From: Frondihabitans sp. 762G35
Lineage (GTDB): Bacteria > Actinomycetota > Actinomycetes > Actinomycetales > Microbacteriaceae
Length of the DNA: 64,000 nucleotides
Assembly (NCBI RefSeq): GCF_002074055.1
Contig: NZ_CP014619.1
Span: forward strand, 2,170,001-2,234,000
Direction: 5' to 3'
Position 1 is the first letter of the stretch; each line of letters starts with the position of its first letter. The notes below the pieces were generated by a model that was given only the letters and a program-made list of their open reading frames with translations, did no database searches and was not told the DNA's origin. Below are positions 24,308 to 32,559 of this stretch, in pieces. The position numbers and the translations under genes were made by a program.

Positions 24308-26857
24308 ATGTCTGCCCAAAAAAAGAGGCCTACGTCTGTGCTCGGAGCCGTGTTCGGCTTCGTGGGTTTCAGCGCCCTCGCCGGTCTTCTCGTCACCATC
24401 GGGGTGACTCCTGCGCTCGCCGTGAGCAGCGTCACGGCGTCCAGCTCCATCGGTGTCTTCGAGAGCCTCCCCGAGTTCATCTCGATCGGGCAGCTCCAGC
24501 AGCGCAACCAGCTCTACGCGACGGCGGGGGGCAAGCAGGTCGCCTTCGCGACGCTATACGACCAGAACCGCGTCAACCTCAAGTGGGCCGACGTCTCCGA
24601 GAACCTGAAGAAGGCCGCGGTCGACGGCGAGGACCGCCGCTTCTACGAGCACGGCGGCGTCGACCTGACGTCGATCGTGCGCGCCGGGTTCGGAACCGTC
24701 TCGGGCGGCAGCCTCGGCGCGGGCGGTGGTGGCTCGACCCTGACCATGCAGCTGGTCAAGAACATCAAGCTCGCGCAGGCGCAGAACGAGCCCGACCTCA
24801 AGAAGCAGCAGCAGGAGATCAAGGACGCCACGGACACCTCGATCTCCCGGAAGCTCCAGGAGATGAAGCTCGCGATCGGGCTCGAGAAGAAGTACACCAA
24901 AGACGAGATCCTCCTCGCCTACCTCAACATCGCCTACTTCGGCGACCAGGCCTACGGCGTCGAAGCGGCCGCGGAGCACTACTACAACAAGAGCGCGAAA
25001 GACCTGACGCCGGTCGAGGCCGCGAGCCTCATCGCGATCGTCCAGTACCCGACGACCAGGAACCTCGCGTCGCCGAAGAACTACGACGCCAACGTCGCGC
25101 GGCGCAACGTGATCCTCTCCAGCATGAAGCAGGAGGGCGACATCACGCAGAAGTACTACGACCAGGCCATCGCGACGAAGCCGGGCAGCTACGTCAAGCT
25201 CACCCGACCGACGCAGGGTTGCGCCGCCGTCACGTGGCCCGGAGCCCAGAACTTCTGCGACTACGTGCAGCGCAACGTCAAGAACTACGCGTTCCTCGGG
25301 GCCAACGCCACCGAGCGCGAGAAGAACTGGCAGACCGGCGGCTACAAGATCTACACGAGCCTCAACCTCGACCTGACGGCGAACGCGAAGGCCCAGATCG
25401 ACTCGTACGCCCCCAACACCGAGACCCGATTCGACCTGGGCGGTGTCGTCGACTCGGTCCAGCCGGGCACCGGGCGGGTCATCGTCATGGCGCAGAACAA
25501 GAACTACGTCCAGGGCTCGGGCGACTCCACGCAGACGTCGCTCAACTTCAGCGCCGACGAGGCCTACGGCAACTCGGGCGGCTTCCAGACGGGATCGACG
25601 TACAAGGCGTTCACGCTCCTCGACTGGGTCAAGGAGGGCCACGGCCTCAACGAGTACGTCAACGCGACCCCGCGGACCTTCCCGCAGATGACGCAGTGCG
25701 GCTCAACGATCGGCACCCAGGGCTACACGCCCAAGAACGACGAGGGCTACATCCGCGGCAACATGTCGGTGGCGACCGCGACCGCCCTGTCCGTCAACGT
25801 CGCCTACGTCGCCATGGCGCAGGAGCTCGACCTCTGCAACATCGCCGACGTGGCGAAGTCGCTCGGAGTGCACCCGGCCAAGACGGGCGCGACCCTCGAG
25901 GCGAACCCCTCCTCCGTGCTGGGGACCAACTACATCGCGCCCCTGACGATGGCGTCGGCCTACGCGGGCATCGCCAACAACGGCGTCTACTGCGCGCCCA
26001 TCGTCGTCGACAAGGCGGTCGACTCCACGGGCAAGGACCTCGGCGGCCAGCCGAAGGACTGCAAGCAGGCCGTCTCCGCCGACGTCGCCCACGCCGCGGT
26101 GTACGCGCTCAAGGGCACGCTGACCGGCGGCGGCACCGCCGTCGGTGCGAGGCCCTTCAACGGTCCGCAGATGTTCGCGAAGACCGGGACGACCGACGCC
26201 GCCGACCAGATCTGGCTCATCGGCTCCACCACCGCACTCACGACGGTGACCTGGATGGGCAACATCGAGGGCAAGCAGAGCCTCCGCACGGTCTACGGCC
26301 CGCACGGGGCGTACGCCTCCTCGCGCGCCGCGCTGTTCAACTCGATCCAGACCATCAACAACACCGTCTTCCCCGGCGGCGACTTCGTGGATCCGACCTC
26401 GAGCACCCTGATCGGCAACGGGGTCCCCGTGCCCTCCCTCGTGGGGCAGGATGCCCAGACCGCCCAGTCCACGCTGGCCAACGCCGGGCTGACCTACGTC
26501 GACGGCGGCGCCCAGGCGTCCTCGCTGCCCGCCGGTCAGGTGAGCGCCACGGATCCTGCCGGCGGCACCACCGTCGCGAAGGGCTCGCAGATCACCGTCT
26601 TCACGAGCGACGGTTCGCAGGCCTCGACGGTGCCCGACGTCACCGGGAAGAAGCTCAAGGACGCCCTCGGCGACATCTCCGGCGCCGGCTTCGACGCTTC
26701 GAAGGTGACGGAGAACTTCGTGAAGGGCGACGACGGCGACCGGTGCAAGGTCCAGTCGTCGACCCCGTCGGGCGGCTCCTCGGCCGCGAAGGACACCGTG
26801 ATCAACCTCGTCGTCGGCGGCGGGAAGAGCGGCAAGGACCCCGGTAACTGCTCGTGA
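24308..26857 (+). CDS. class A penicillin-binding protein with PASTA domains (PonA type)
   Basis: An 849-residue bifunctional wall synthase: an N-terminal helix (about 11-38), a glycosyltransferase family 51 domain with GEDRRFYEHGG (catalytic Glu108), then a transpeptidase domain with active-site Ser430 in STYK, SVN at 495-497 and KTGT from Lys625. Two PASTA domains follow (about 718-780 and 783-845), which bind uncrosslinked peptidoglycan or muropeptides. The short cytoplasmic leader MSAQKKRP and lack of a clear ribosome site suggest a possibly leaderless mRNA. It is divergent from DUF4177/ridA and overlaps the next gene, as for mycobacterial ponA2. Confidence 0.95.
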   Translation: MSAQKKRPTSVLGAVFGFVGFSALAGLLVTIGVTPALAVSSVTASSSIGVFESLPEFISIGQLQQRNQLYATAGGKQVAFATLYDQNRVNLKWADVSENLKKAAVDGEDRRFYEHGGVDLTSIVRAGFGTVSGGSLGAGGGGSTLTMQLVKNIKLAQAQNEPDLKKQQQEIKDATDTSISRKLQEMKLAIGLEKKYTKDEILLAYLNIAYFGDQAYGVEAAAEHYYNKSAKDLTPVEAASLIAIVQYPTTRNLASPKNYDANVARRNVILSSMKQEGDITQKYYDQAIATKPGSYVKLTRPTQGCAAVTWPGAQNFCDYVQRNVKNYAFLGANATEREKNWQTGGYKIYTSLNLDLTANAKAQIDSYAPNTETRFDLGGVVDSVQPGTGRVIVMAQNKNYVQGSGDSTQTSLNFSADEAYGNSGGFQTGSTYKAFTLLDWVKEGHGLNEYVNATPRTFPQMTQCGSTIGTQGYTPKNDEGYIRGNMSVATATALSVNVAYVAMAQELDLCNIADVAKSLGVHPAKTGATLEANPSSVLGTNYIAPLTMASAYAGIANNGVYCAPIVVDKAVDSTGKDLGGQPKDCKQAVSADVAHAAVYALKGTLTGGGTAVGARPFNGPQMFAKTGTTDAADQIWLIGSTTALTTVTWMGNIEGKQSLRTVYGPHGAYASSRAALFNSIQTINNTVFPGGDFVDPTSSTLIGNGVPVPSLVGQDAQTAQSTLANAGLTYVDGGAQASSLPAGQVSATDPAGGTTVAKGSQITVFTSDGSQASTVPDVTGKKLKDALGDISGAGFDASKVTENFVKGDDGDRCKVQSSTPSGGSSAAKDTVINLVVGGGKSGKDPGNCS

Positions 26858-27825
26858 GTCGATCCTCCTCGAGGTCCCTCGGCGGTGACGTCGCCTTCGC
26901 GGCCGCCGCCGCCGGAGCCGCCGCCGCGGTGGGTGCGTTCGCCTGGGGCGCGCTCGTCGAGCGCAGCCGCTTCACGGTCCGTCGCGAGACGGTCCCGATC
27001 CTGCCGCCCGGCTCCCGCTCCCTGACGGTGCTGCACCTGTCCGACCTGCACATGGCCCCCTGGCAGACCGACAAGCAGGAGTGGATCCGCTCCCTGGCCG
27101 TCTACGAGCCCGACCTCGTCGTCGACACCGGCGACAACCTCGGGCACGTCGACGCCTACGACGCCGTCGAGTACGCACTGGAGCCGTTCCGCGACGTCGC
27201 CGGCGTCTTCGTGCACGGCTCGAACGACTACGTCGGCCCGCAGTTCAAGAGCCCGTTCCGCTACTTCGGCGGACCGAGCGCCCCCCTCACGAAACCCGTC
27301 GAGCTCGACAACGCCCGGCTCACCTCGTTCTTCGAATCGCTCGGCTGGCTCGACCTCGACAACACGGCGCGCGCCATCGAGATCAAGGGCAACCGCCTCG
27401 AGTTCTTCGGCGTCAACGACGCGCACCGCGGCTGGGCCCGGCTCGAACGCCTCCCCGGAGCCCTCGACGAACTCCGCGAGAACGTCGGCTGGCAGGACGA
27501 AGAGGGTCCGGAGTCGGTCAGCATCGGCCTCACGCACGCCCCCTACCAGCGCGTGCTCGACTCCTTCACGACCAACGGCGCCGACCTCGTCTTCGCCGGC
27601 CACACCCACGGCGGCCAGGTGTGCGTCCCCGGTTACGGGGCGCTCGTGACCAACTGCGATATCCCGCGAAAGCAGGTGTCCGGTCTCAGCATGTGGAACC
27701 ACGCGCGTAAGTCGACCTACCTCGAGGTGTCGGCCGGGCTCGGCACCTCCATCTACGCGCCCGTCCGGTTCGCCTGTCGGCCCGAGGCCGTCGTGGTGAC
27801 ATTGACCGCCTCCGACATGGGCTAG
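26854..27825 (+). CDS. membrane-associated metallophosphoesterase
   Basis: A 323-residue calcineurin-like phosphoesterase. An N-terminal hydrophobic helix (about 10-35) anchors it. Metal-binding motifs are complete: HLSDLHM (D-x-H), TGDN, GSND in place of the common GNHE/D, and the late GLTHAP and AGHTHGGQV. The GTG at 26854 overlaps the PBP stop (GTGA), so both are made from one transcript. The mycobacterial neighbour of ponA2, Rv3683, is the same family. Substrate unknown; a lipid-linked wall intermediate is possible from context, but that is inference. Confidence 0.88.
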   Translation: MSRSSSRSLGGDVAFAAAAAGAAAAVGAFAWGALVERSRFTVRRETVPILPPGSRSLTVLHLSDLHMAPWQTDKQEWIRSLAVYEPDLVVDTGDNLGHVDAYDAVEYALEPFRDVAGVFVHGSNDYVGPQFKSPFRYFGGPSAPLTKPVELDNARLTSFFESLGWLDLDNTARAIEIKGNRLEFFGVNDAHRGWARLERLPGALDELRENVGWQDEEGPESVSIGLTHAPYQRVLDSFTTNGADLVFAGHTHGGQVCVPGYGALVTNCDIPRKQVSGLSMWNHARKSTYLEVSAGLGTSIYAPVRFACRPEAVVVTLTASDMG

Positions 27826-27828
27826 GAT
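27802..27828 (+). promoter_or_regulatory. probable tRNA-Pro promoter
   Basis: TTGACC (27802-27807) and TAGGAT (27823-27828) lie inside the end of the metallophosphoesterase gene, 15 bases apart. They stand about 45 bases before the tRNA. The spacing is short, so confidence is modest. Confidence 0.45.
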
Positions 27829-27872
27829 TGATTCGCTGCACGGGGCCCCTGGTTCCGGCAGCAGACACACCT

Positions 27873-27946
27873 CGGGGTGTGGCGCAGCTTGGTAGCGCGC
27901 CTCGTTCGGGACGAGGAGGTCGTGGGTTCGAATCCCGCTACCCCGA
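27873..27946 (+). tRNA. tRNA-Pro (CGG anticodon)
   Basis: 74 bases. The acceptor CGGGGTG pairs with CTACCCCG, the anticodon stem CCTCG/CGAGG encloses TTCGGGA (anticodon CGG, reads CCG), and the T arm holds GTGGGTTCGAATCCCGC. CCA is not encoded. A strong terminator follows directly. Confidence 0.96.
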
Positions 27947-27948
27947 CG

Positions 27949-27985
27949 AAAAAATGGCCGGGCCCTTGGGTCCGGCCATTTTTTC
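27949..27985 (+). terminator. tRNA-Pro terminator
   Basis: Intrinsic terminator with 13-bp arms (27949-27961 and 27972-27984), core TGGCCGG/CCGGCCA, flanked by an A run before and six T after. The symmetry allows function in both directions. Confidence 0.92.
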
Positions 27986-28004
27986 GTTCCCTTATGGCCG
28001 CGCC

Positions 28005-28204
28005 GGTCCCCGCCCGGCGCGGGCACGGGGTCGATGCCGCACGGCGCCGGTCCCCGCCCGGCGCGGGCACGGGGTCGATGCCGCACGGCGCCGGTCCCCG
28101 CCCGGCGCGGGCACGGGGTCGGTGCCGCAGGTCGCCGGTCCCCGCCCGGCGCGGGCACGGGGCCGATGCCGCACTACGCCGGTCCCCGCCCGGCGCGGGG
28201 TCGG
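28005..28204. repeat. 44-bp tandem repeat array downstream of tRNA-Pro
   Basis: Units beginning GGTCCCCGCCCGGCG start at 28005, 28049, 28093, 28137 and 28181, an exact 44-bp period, the last one partial. Each unit has an internal inverted repeat (CCCCG-CCCG ... CGGG-CACGGGG) that can fold as a hairpin on either strand. Copies 1 and 2 are almost identical; copies 3 to 5 differ at a few bases in the linker. The array starts 20 bases past the tRNA-Pro terminator. Open frames through it encode only the repeat and are not genes. Confidence 0.92.
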
Positions 28205-28216
28205 CCGGGCCGGTGA

Positions 28217-28267
28217 GATCGCACCCCGCGTCGGGTGAGGCGACGGCAAGCGACGCGGAGTGCGATC
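28217..28267 (-). terminator. hairpin at the 3' end of the amidohydrolase gene
   Basis: 17-base arms (28217-28233 and 28251-28267) pair with a single mismatch: GATCGCAC-CCGCGTCG against CGACGCGG-GTGCGATC. The hairpin begins 15 bases past the amidohydrolase stop on the minus strand. There is no T run, so it is a likely T-less terminator between convergent units. Confidence 0.6.
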
Positions 28268-28281
28268 CCGGCGCGGGGCGG

Positions 28282-29526
28282 TCAGGAGGCGAAGCGCGCC
28301 AGACGGTCGGACGTGACGCCGCGGTGGGCGACGTCGTCCCACTCGTAGACGGTCTCGCCCGCGATGAGCACGTGCTCCGCGCGGCTCGCCACGTCGAGGG
28401 GATCGCCCGACCAGATGACCACGTCGGCGTCGAGACCGGGGGTCAGCGAGCCGATGCGGGCGTCGAGCCCGAGGATCCTGCTGGGATTCACCGTGAGCGC
28501 CTCGAGGGCGACGTCGCGCGACAGGCCGTCCTTGACCGCGAGCGTCGCCTGGTGCACGAGGAAGTTGATCGGCACGACCGGCGCATCCGTCGTGATCGCC
28601 ACCAGGACGCCCGCCTCGGCGAGCGCCACGAGGTTCGTGATCGCGCGGTCCTTCAGCTCGACCTTCGAGCGCGACGTGATCATGGGGCCGAAGATGACCG
28701 GGATGTCGCGCTCGGCGAGCACGTCGGCGAGCTTGTGCCCCTCCGTGCCGTGGTTGACGACGAGGCGGTAGCCGAACTCGTCCGCGAGCCGGATGGCCGT
28801 GGCGATGTCGTCGTGGCGGTGGGTGTGCTGATCCCAGGCGAGCTCGCCGTCGAGGACGCGGGCCAGCGTCTCCAGCTGCAGGTCGCGCTTGAACGGCTCG
28901 CCCTTCGAGGCCGCGTGGTCGCGCTGAGCCCGGTAGAAGCGGGCGTTCTCGAAGGCCTGGCGCAGCACGTAGGCGACGCCGAGTCGGGTCGAGGGCATTT
29001 TGTCTTTCGACCCGTAGACGCGCTTCGGGTTCTCACCGAGGGCCGACTTCACGCTGACGGCGTCGCTGATGACCTGCTCGTCGATCGTGCGACCGCCCCA
29101 GGTCTTGATCGCGACGGTCTGGCCGCCGATCACGTTGCCGCTGCCGGGCTTGACGACGATGCTCGTGATGCCGCCGGAGAGGGCGTCGCGGAAGCCCTCG
29201 TCCTCGATGTCGATGGCGTCGATGGCCCGGACACCGGCCGTGTTGGGGTCCGTCATCTCGTTCGTGTCGTTGCCGGCCGGGCCGTTGGCCTCCTCGTGGA
29301 TCCCCACGTGCCCGTGCGCCTCGACGAACCCGGGCAGGACCCAGCGTCCCTCCGCCTCGATCACGCGCGCACCCTCGGGGACGACGACGTCGAGGCCGAC
29401 GGCGGTGATGACGCCGTCCTCGATGAGGACCGTCCCTCCCTCGACGGGCGCGGAGGCGACGGGCACGACGTACCCTCCTCGGATGGCGGTGACGCGGGGT
29501 CGGGTGCTGTTGTTCTCGTGTGTCAT
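28282..29526 (-). CDS. amidohydrolase-family metal-dependent hydrolase
   Basis: A 414-residue cytoplasmic amidohydrolase related to imidazolonepropionase/dihydroorotase-type enzymes. The first metal site is AHGHVG after the LPGFVEAH strand. A WDQHTHRHDD segment, a VVNHGTEGHK segment and ITTDAPVVP supply further metal ligands and the catalytic Asp. The flanking beta-sandwich is made of the N- and C-terminal strands (LIEDGVITAVG, AHVLIAGE-type). The substrate cannot be told from the sequence, and no pathway neighbours help. It converges with the tRNA-Pro repeat array. Confidence 0.82.
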   Translation of the reverse strand: MTHENNSTRPRVTAIRGGYVVPVASAPVEGGTVLIEDGVITAVGLDVVVPEGARVIEAEGRWVLPGFVEAHGHVGIHEEANGPAGNDTNEMTDPNTAGVRAIDAIDIEDEGFRDALSGGITSIVVKPGSGNVIGGQTVAIKTWGGRTIDEQVISDAVSVKSALGENPKRVYGSKDKMPSTRLGVAYVLRQAFENARFYRAQRDHAASKGEPFKRDLQLETLARVLDGELAWDQHTHRHDDIATAIRLADEFGYRLVVNHGTEGHKLADVLAERDIPVIFGPMITSRSKVELKDRAITNLVALAEAGVLVAITTDAPVVPINFLVHQATLAVKDGLSRDVALEALTVNPSRILGLDARIGSLTPGLDADVVIWSGDPLDVASRAEHVLIAGETVYEWDDVAHRGVTSDRLARFAS

Positions 29527-29656
29527 GCCTCCACGCTATTCCCCCGCGGGCGACCGGCGACCCGTCTCCCCCGACGGCGCGACCCTCTCACGGGGGCTCG
29601 CCGGCCCGCACGCCCGTGACTAGCGTGAGAACGCACGTCCGCAGAGGGGGACCAGG

Positions 29657-31165
29657 GTGAGCGACACGACGATGACCGGGCCGAAGCCCGGCTGGTACCC
29701 CGACCCGAGCGGCGCCTCGCCCTTCCGCTGGTGGGACGGCTCGACCTGGACCACCCGGGTCGCGCAGGATGCCCAGCCGACCGCCCAAGAAGCGGAGCCC
29801 CGCCCGGCAGCTGCCGCCGCCGCACCGTCCGTTCCCGCAGCCGCTCCCGCCGCCGCCCCCGCACCAACCGCTCCCGCCGCTTCCGCCACCCCCGCTCCGG
29901 CCTCCCCCGCACCGGCTCCCCTGCCCAGCCGTCGGAGCCTCCGCGCCGCGTCTCCCGCGACCGCGGCCGATCCTCGCTCGCCCGGTTCGATCCCCGTCGC
30001 GTCCGCCCCGGTGCCGCGCCCGGCCGGGTCGCCGCCGCAGCCCGTGCGCGCCCGCCTGTCGGCCGCGCAGCCGACCGGCGAGCAGCCCGCCGTCCGTCTG
30101 GCCTCCGCCCCTCAGGTGACCCCGCAGGGAGCTCCCCCGGTCGTCCAGCCCCGACCCGCTGCCGTGCCGCTGCCTGCGCAGGCGGCCCCTCAGCAGCCGG
30201 TGCCGCAGCAGCCCGTGCTCCTGCCCCCGATGCGCGCGACGACCCCGTTGCGCGCGACGCCTCCCCCCGCACCGGCCCCGCAGGTCGCCGCCCAGCCCCG
30301 GCCCGTCCACCCCGCGGGCCCGCAGCAGCCGGCGTTCCAGCCCGGGAACTACGTGCCGCTCAACCCGCTGGCGACGACGGCGCCCGGCGAGGTCCAGCCG
30401 ACGAGCCCCCCGGGATTCCAGACGCCCGCCGCGTGGATAGCCAACGCACCCGTGCCCGTTCCGACGTACGCCAACCCGGCGACCGCACCGTTCGGCGGGC
30501 CCAGCTCCTATCGCGGATCGTTCGCGAGCGACCGCAACTCACCGGCGCGAGCAGCCCTCACCGTCGCCCTGCTCTGCCTCGTCGTCCGCGGCGTACTGAA
30601 CGGCCTCGTCCAGGTCGAGTCGTTCCGGTCGGGATCGGGTCTCCTGGTGCTGGAGATCGGGGTGCCTCTGCTCCTGCTCGCCGCGGTCTCGCTCTTCCCG
30701 CTCGGCATCGCGGGGCTCGTCCGGGCGTCCAGGCTGGCCGGCGCCGGGCGCCGGGCCCTCGGCCGCGCACCCTCGATCATCGCGATGGTCATCGCCTGCC
30801 TCGTGCTGGGCTTCACCGGGGTCCCCTTCCTCCAGGGGGTCGCGAACGGAATCCAGGCCGGGCTCGCCGCCCGTCAGACCTCCGCCACCGGAGCGGCGCC
30901 TGCCGCCGCCGTCGTGCCCCAGGTCGCCGTCGCGGCGGGCGACGGGACGTACACGTACAACCGGGCGCAGGCCCAGGCCTCGATCGGCGCGGCCTACGCG
31001 GCGACGCTCAAGGCGGCCCCGAAGGCCGTCTCCTGCCCCGCCACGGCCTCCATCCAGGTCAGCGTCACCTTCACCTGCTCCGTCACTCTCGCGGGCGGAG
31101 AGGCGAGCACAGCGCAGGTGACGATCGTCGACGCGCAGGGCCACGTCGAGGTGCAGGCGCACTGA
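29657..31165 (+). CDS. DUF2510 membrane protein with Pro/Ala-rich linker and DUF4333-like C-terminus
   Basis: A 502-residue protein. Residues 9-35 (PKPGWYPDPSG ... WWDGSTWT) are a DUF2510 domain, a small cytoplasmic Trp-rich module of actinobacterial membrane proteins. A 250-residue Pro/Ala/Gln-rich linker follows, then three helices (about 298-320, 328-355 and 373-392). An extracellular tail of about 100 residues has two Cys (SCPATAS and FTCSVT) in the pattern of DUF4333. GTG start with GAGGGGGA upstream. Function unknown. Confidence 0.8.
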   Translation: MSDTTMTGPKPGWYPDPSGASPFRWWDGSTWTTRVAQDAQPTAQEAEPRPAAAAAAPSVPAAAPAAAPAPTAPAASATPAPASPAPAPLPSRRSLRAASPATAADPRSPGSIPVASAPVPRPAGSPPQPVRARLSAAQPTGEQPAVRLASAPQVTPQGAPPVVQPRPAAVPLPAQAAPQQPVPQQPVLLPPMRATTPLRATPPPAPAPQVAAQPRPVHPAGPQQPAFQPGNYVPLNPLATTAPGEVQPTSPPGFQTPAAWIANAPVPVPTYANPATAPFGGPSSYRGSFASDRNSPARAALTVALLCLVVRGVLNGLVQVESFRSGSGLLVLEIGVPLLLLAAVSLFPLGIAGLVRASRLAGAGRRALGRAPSIIAMVIACLVLGFTGVPFLQGVANGIQAGLAARQTSATGAAPAAAVVPQVAVAAGDGTYTYNRAQAQASIGAAYAATLKAAPKAVSCPATASIQVSVTFTCSVTLAGGEASTAQVTIVDAQGHVEVQAH

Positions 31166-31196
31166 CGCCGCGGAACACGACGGACGTCGTCGCGAC

Positions 31197-31802
31197 CTAG
31201 GCCAGCACCCCGCCCGACTCCTCGAGGTAGCAGGCCCCGCAGAGCGACTCGTAGGTGACCGTCTCGCCGTCGATCGCGACCTGGTCGCCGTCGAAGACGT
31301 AGCGGCCGGCGATGGTCCGCGCGTTGAACATCGCCTTGCGGCCGCAGCGGCAGATGGTCTTCAGCTCCTCCAGCGAGTGGGCGACCTCGAGGAGACGTCG
31401 GGAGCCGGGGAACGCGAGAGTCCGGAAGTCGGTGCGGATTCCGTAGGCCAGCACCGGCACGCCCGACGTCAGCGCGATCCGGAGGAGGTCGTCGACCTGG
31501 GCCGGTGCGAGGAACTGCGCCTCGTCGATGAGGAGGCAGGCCACGTCGGAGCCCGTCCGCTCCCGGACCTCGTCGCGGGCGCGCTCGAAGACCGCGATCA
31601 CGTCGACGTCGGGTGCGAGGAGGACGTCGGCCCTCCTCGTGACCCCGAGACGCGAGACCACGCGGTCGTCGCCCTTCGTGTCGAGGTCGGGCTTGGCGAG
31701 CAGGACGTGCTGGCCGCGCTCCTCGTAGTTGTAGGCCGCCTGGAGCAGCGCGGTGCTCTTGCCGGAGTTCATCGCCCCGTAGCGGAAGTAGAGCTTGGCC
31801 AC
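31197..31802 (-). CDS. tdk: thymidine kinase
   Basis: A 201-residue type II thymidine kinase (thymidine + ATP to dTMP), a salvage route feeding tmk. The P-loop is GAMNSGKST (9-17), the catalytic Glu lies in LIDEAQFL, and the lasso/zinc region has CRCGRKA and CGACY, giving four metal-binding Cys. The GTG at 31802 is chosen because it starts the family sequence VAKLYFRYG; upstream residues are low complexity. It follows the response-regulator gene by 13 bases and may be the end of the signalling operon's transcript. Confidence 0.93.
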   Translation of the reverse strand: MAKLYFRYGAMNSGKSTALLQAAYNYEERGQHVLLAKPDLDTKGDDRVVSRLGVTRRADVLLAPDVDVIAVFERARDEVRERTGSDVACLLIDEAQFLAPAQVDDLLRIALTSGVPVLAYGIRTDFRTLAFPGSRRLLEVAHSLEELKTICRCGRKAMFNARTIAGRYVFDGDQVAIDGETVTYESLCGACYLEESGGVLA

Positions 31803-31815
31803 TAGAGCCGCCGCG

Positions 31816-32559
31816 TCACTGCAGGTAGCCGTCTTCGGCCGCGCGCCGGATGAGCTCGGCCTTCTTCGAGGCGGGCCTGTTGGCCTTGGCGTATTTCTCG
31901 CGCACGCGGCGGAGGTAGGTCTTCGCGGTCTCGTACTGGACATTCATCTGCTGCGCGACCTCGTTGGTGCTGAAACCCGACACGTAGAGGCGGAAGGCCT
32001 CGGCCTCGCCCGCGCTGAGCTTCGGCCGGCTCTGGTTGGCGGCCCCGACGGGCAGCGGACGCCAGTCGCGCTGCGGGGCGTTGTCGCGGGCGACGCCCAT
32101 GACCTGGCGCGCGGCGTCCATCACCTCGCGCATCGGGAGAGTCTTGGACAGGAAGGCGCTGGCTCCGGCGTCGAGGGCGCGCTCGCGCGACTCGCGCGTG
32201 TCGAGGCTGGAGAGCACGACCACCTTCGCACCGGCGGCCCGGCAGGTGCGGACCCGGGCCTCGATCGACACGGGCTCCTTGAGCTGGAAGTCGAGGAACA
32301 CGAGGTCGGTGGGGAAGCTGTCGCTGTGGACGAGCTGGAGCCAGGTGTGGGCCGTCAGGACGAGGTCGAAGTCGTAGGCGTTGACGTTGATCCAGCTGGA
32401 GAGGCTGTCGAGCAGCACCTCGTGGTCGTCGAGGATCGCGAGGCGGACCCGGCGCGGGGCCGGGTTCTCGGGACCGACGGAGTTCCAGGAGGCGACCGGG
32501 ACGGGTCGCGACGAGCTCGAGCGGAGGGTGGGGCTACCGGTCGGGTCAGTGCTGGTCAT
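31816..32559 (-). CDS. LuxR/NarL-family response regulator
   Basis: A 247-residue two-component regulator. Its receiver domain (about 36-160) has the acidic pair Asp44-Asp45, the phospho-acceptor Asp90 in FLDFQL, and Lys139. The C-terminal LuxR-type helix-turn-helix (about 178-240) includes FSTNEVAQQMNVQYETAKTYL. A disordered leader of about 35 residues precedes the receiver. It overlaps the preceding gene by 14 bases and is the likely partner of the histidine kinase at 33742-34968. Target genes are unknown. Confidence 0.9.
   Translation of the reverse strand: MTSTDPTGSPTLRSSSSRPVPVASWNSVGPENPAPRRVRLAILDDHEVLLDSLSSWINVNAYDFDLVLTAHTWLQLVHSDSFPTDLVFLDFQLKEPVSIEARVRTCRAAGAKVVVLSSLDTRESRERALDAGASAFLSKTLPMREVMDAARQVMGVARDNAPQRDWRPLPVGAANQSRPKLSAGEAEAFRLYVSGFSTNEVAQQMNVQYETAKTYLRRVREKYAKANRPASKKAELIRRAAEDGYLQ

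Noticed and set aside
28005-28204. CRISPR array
   Set aside because: There are no unique spacers: the 44-bp unit repeats directly, and no cas gene is near.
27990-28260. Pro/Ala/Arg-rich open frames through the tRNA-Pro array
   Set aside because: All three frames on both strands stay open because the unit is GC-rich and stop-free; they include the tRNA in longer versions.
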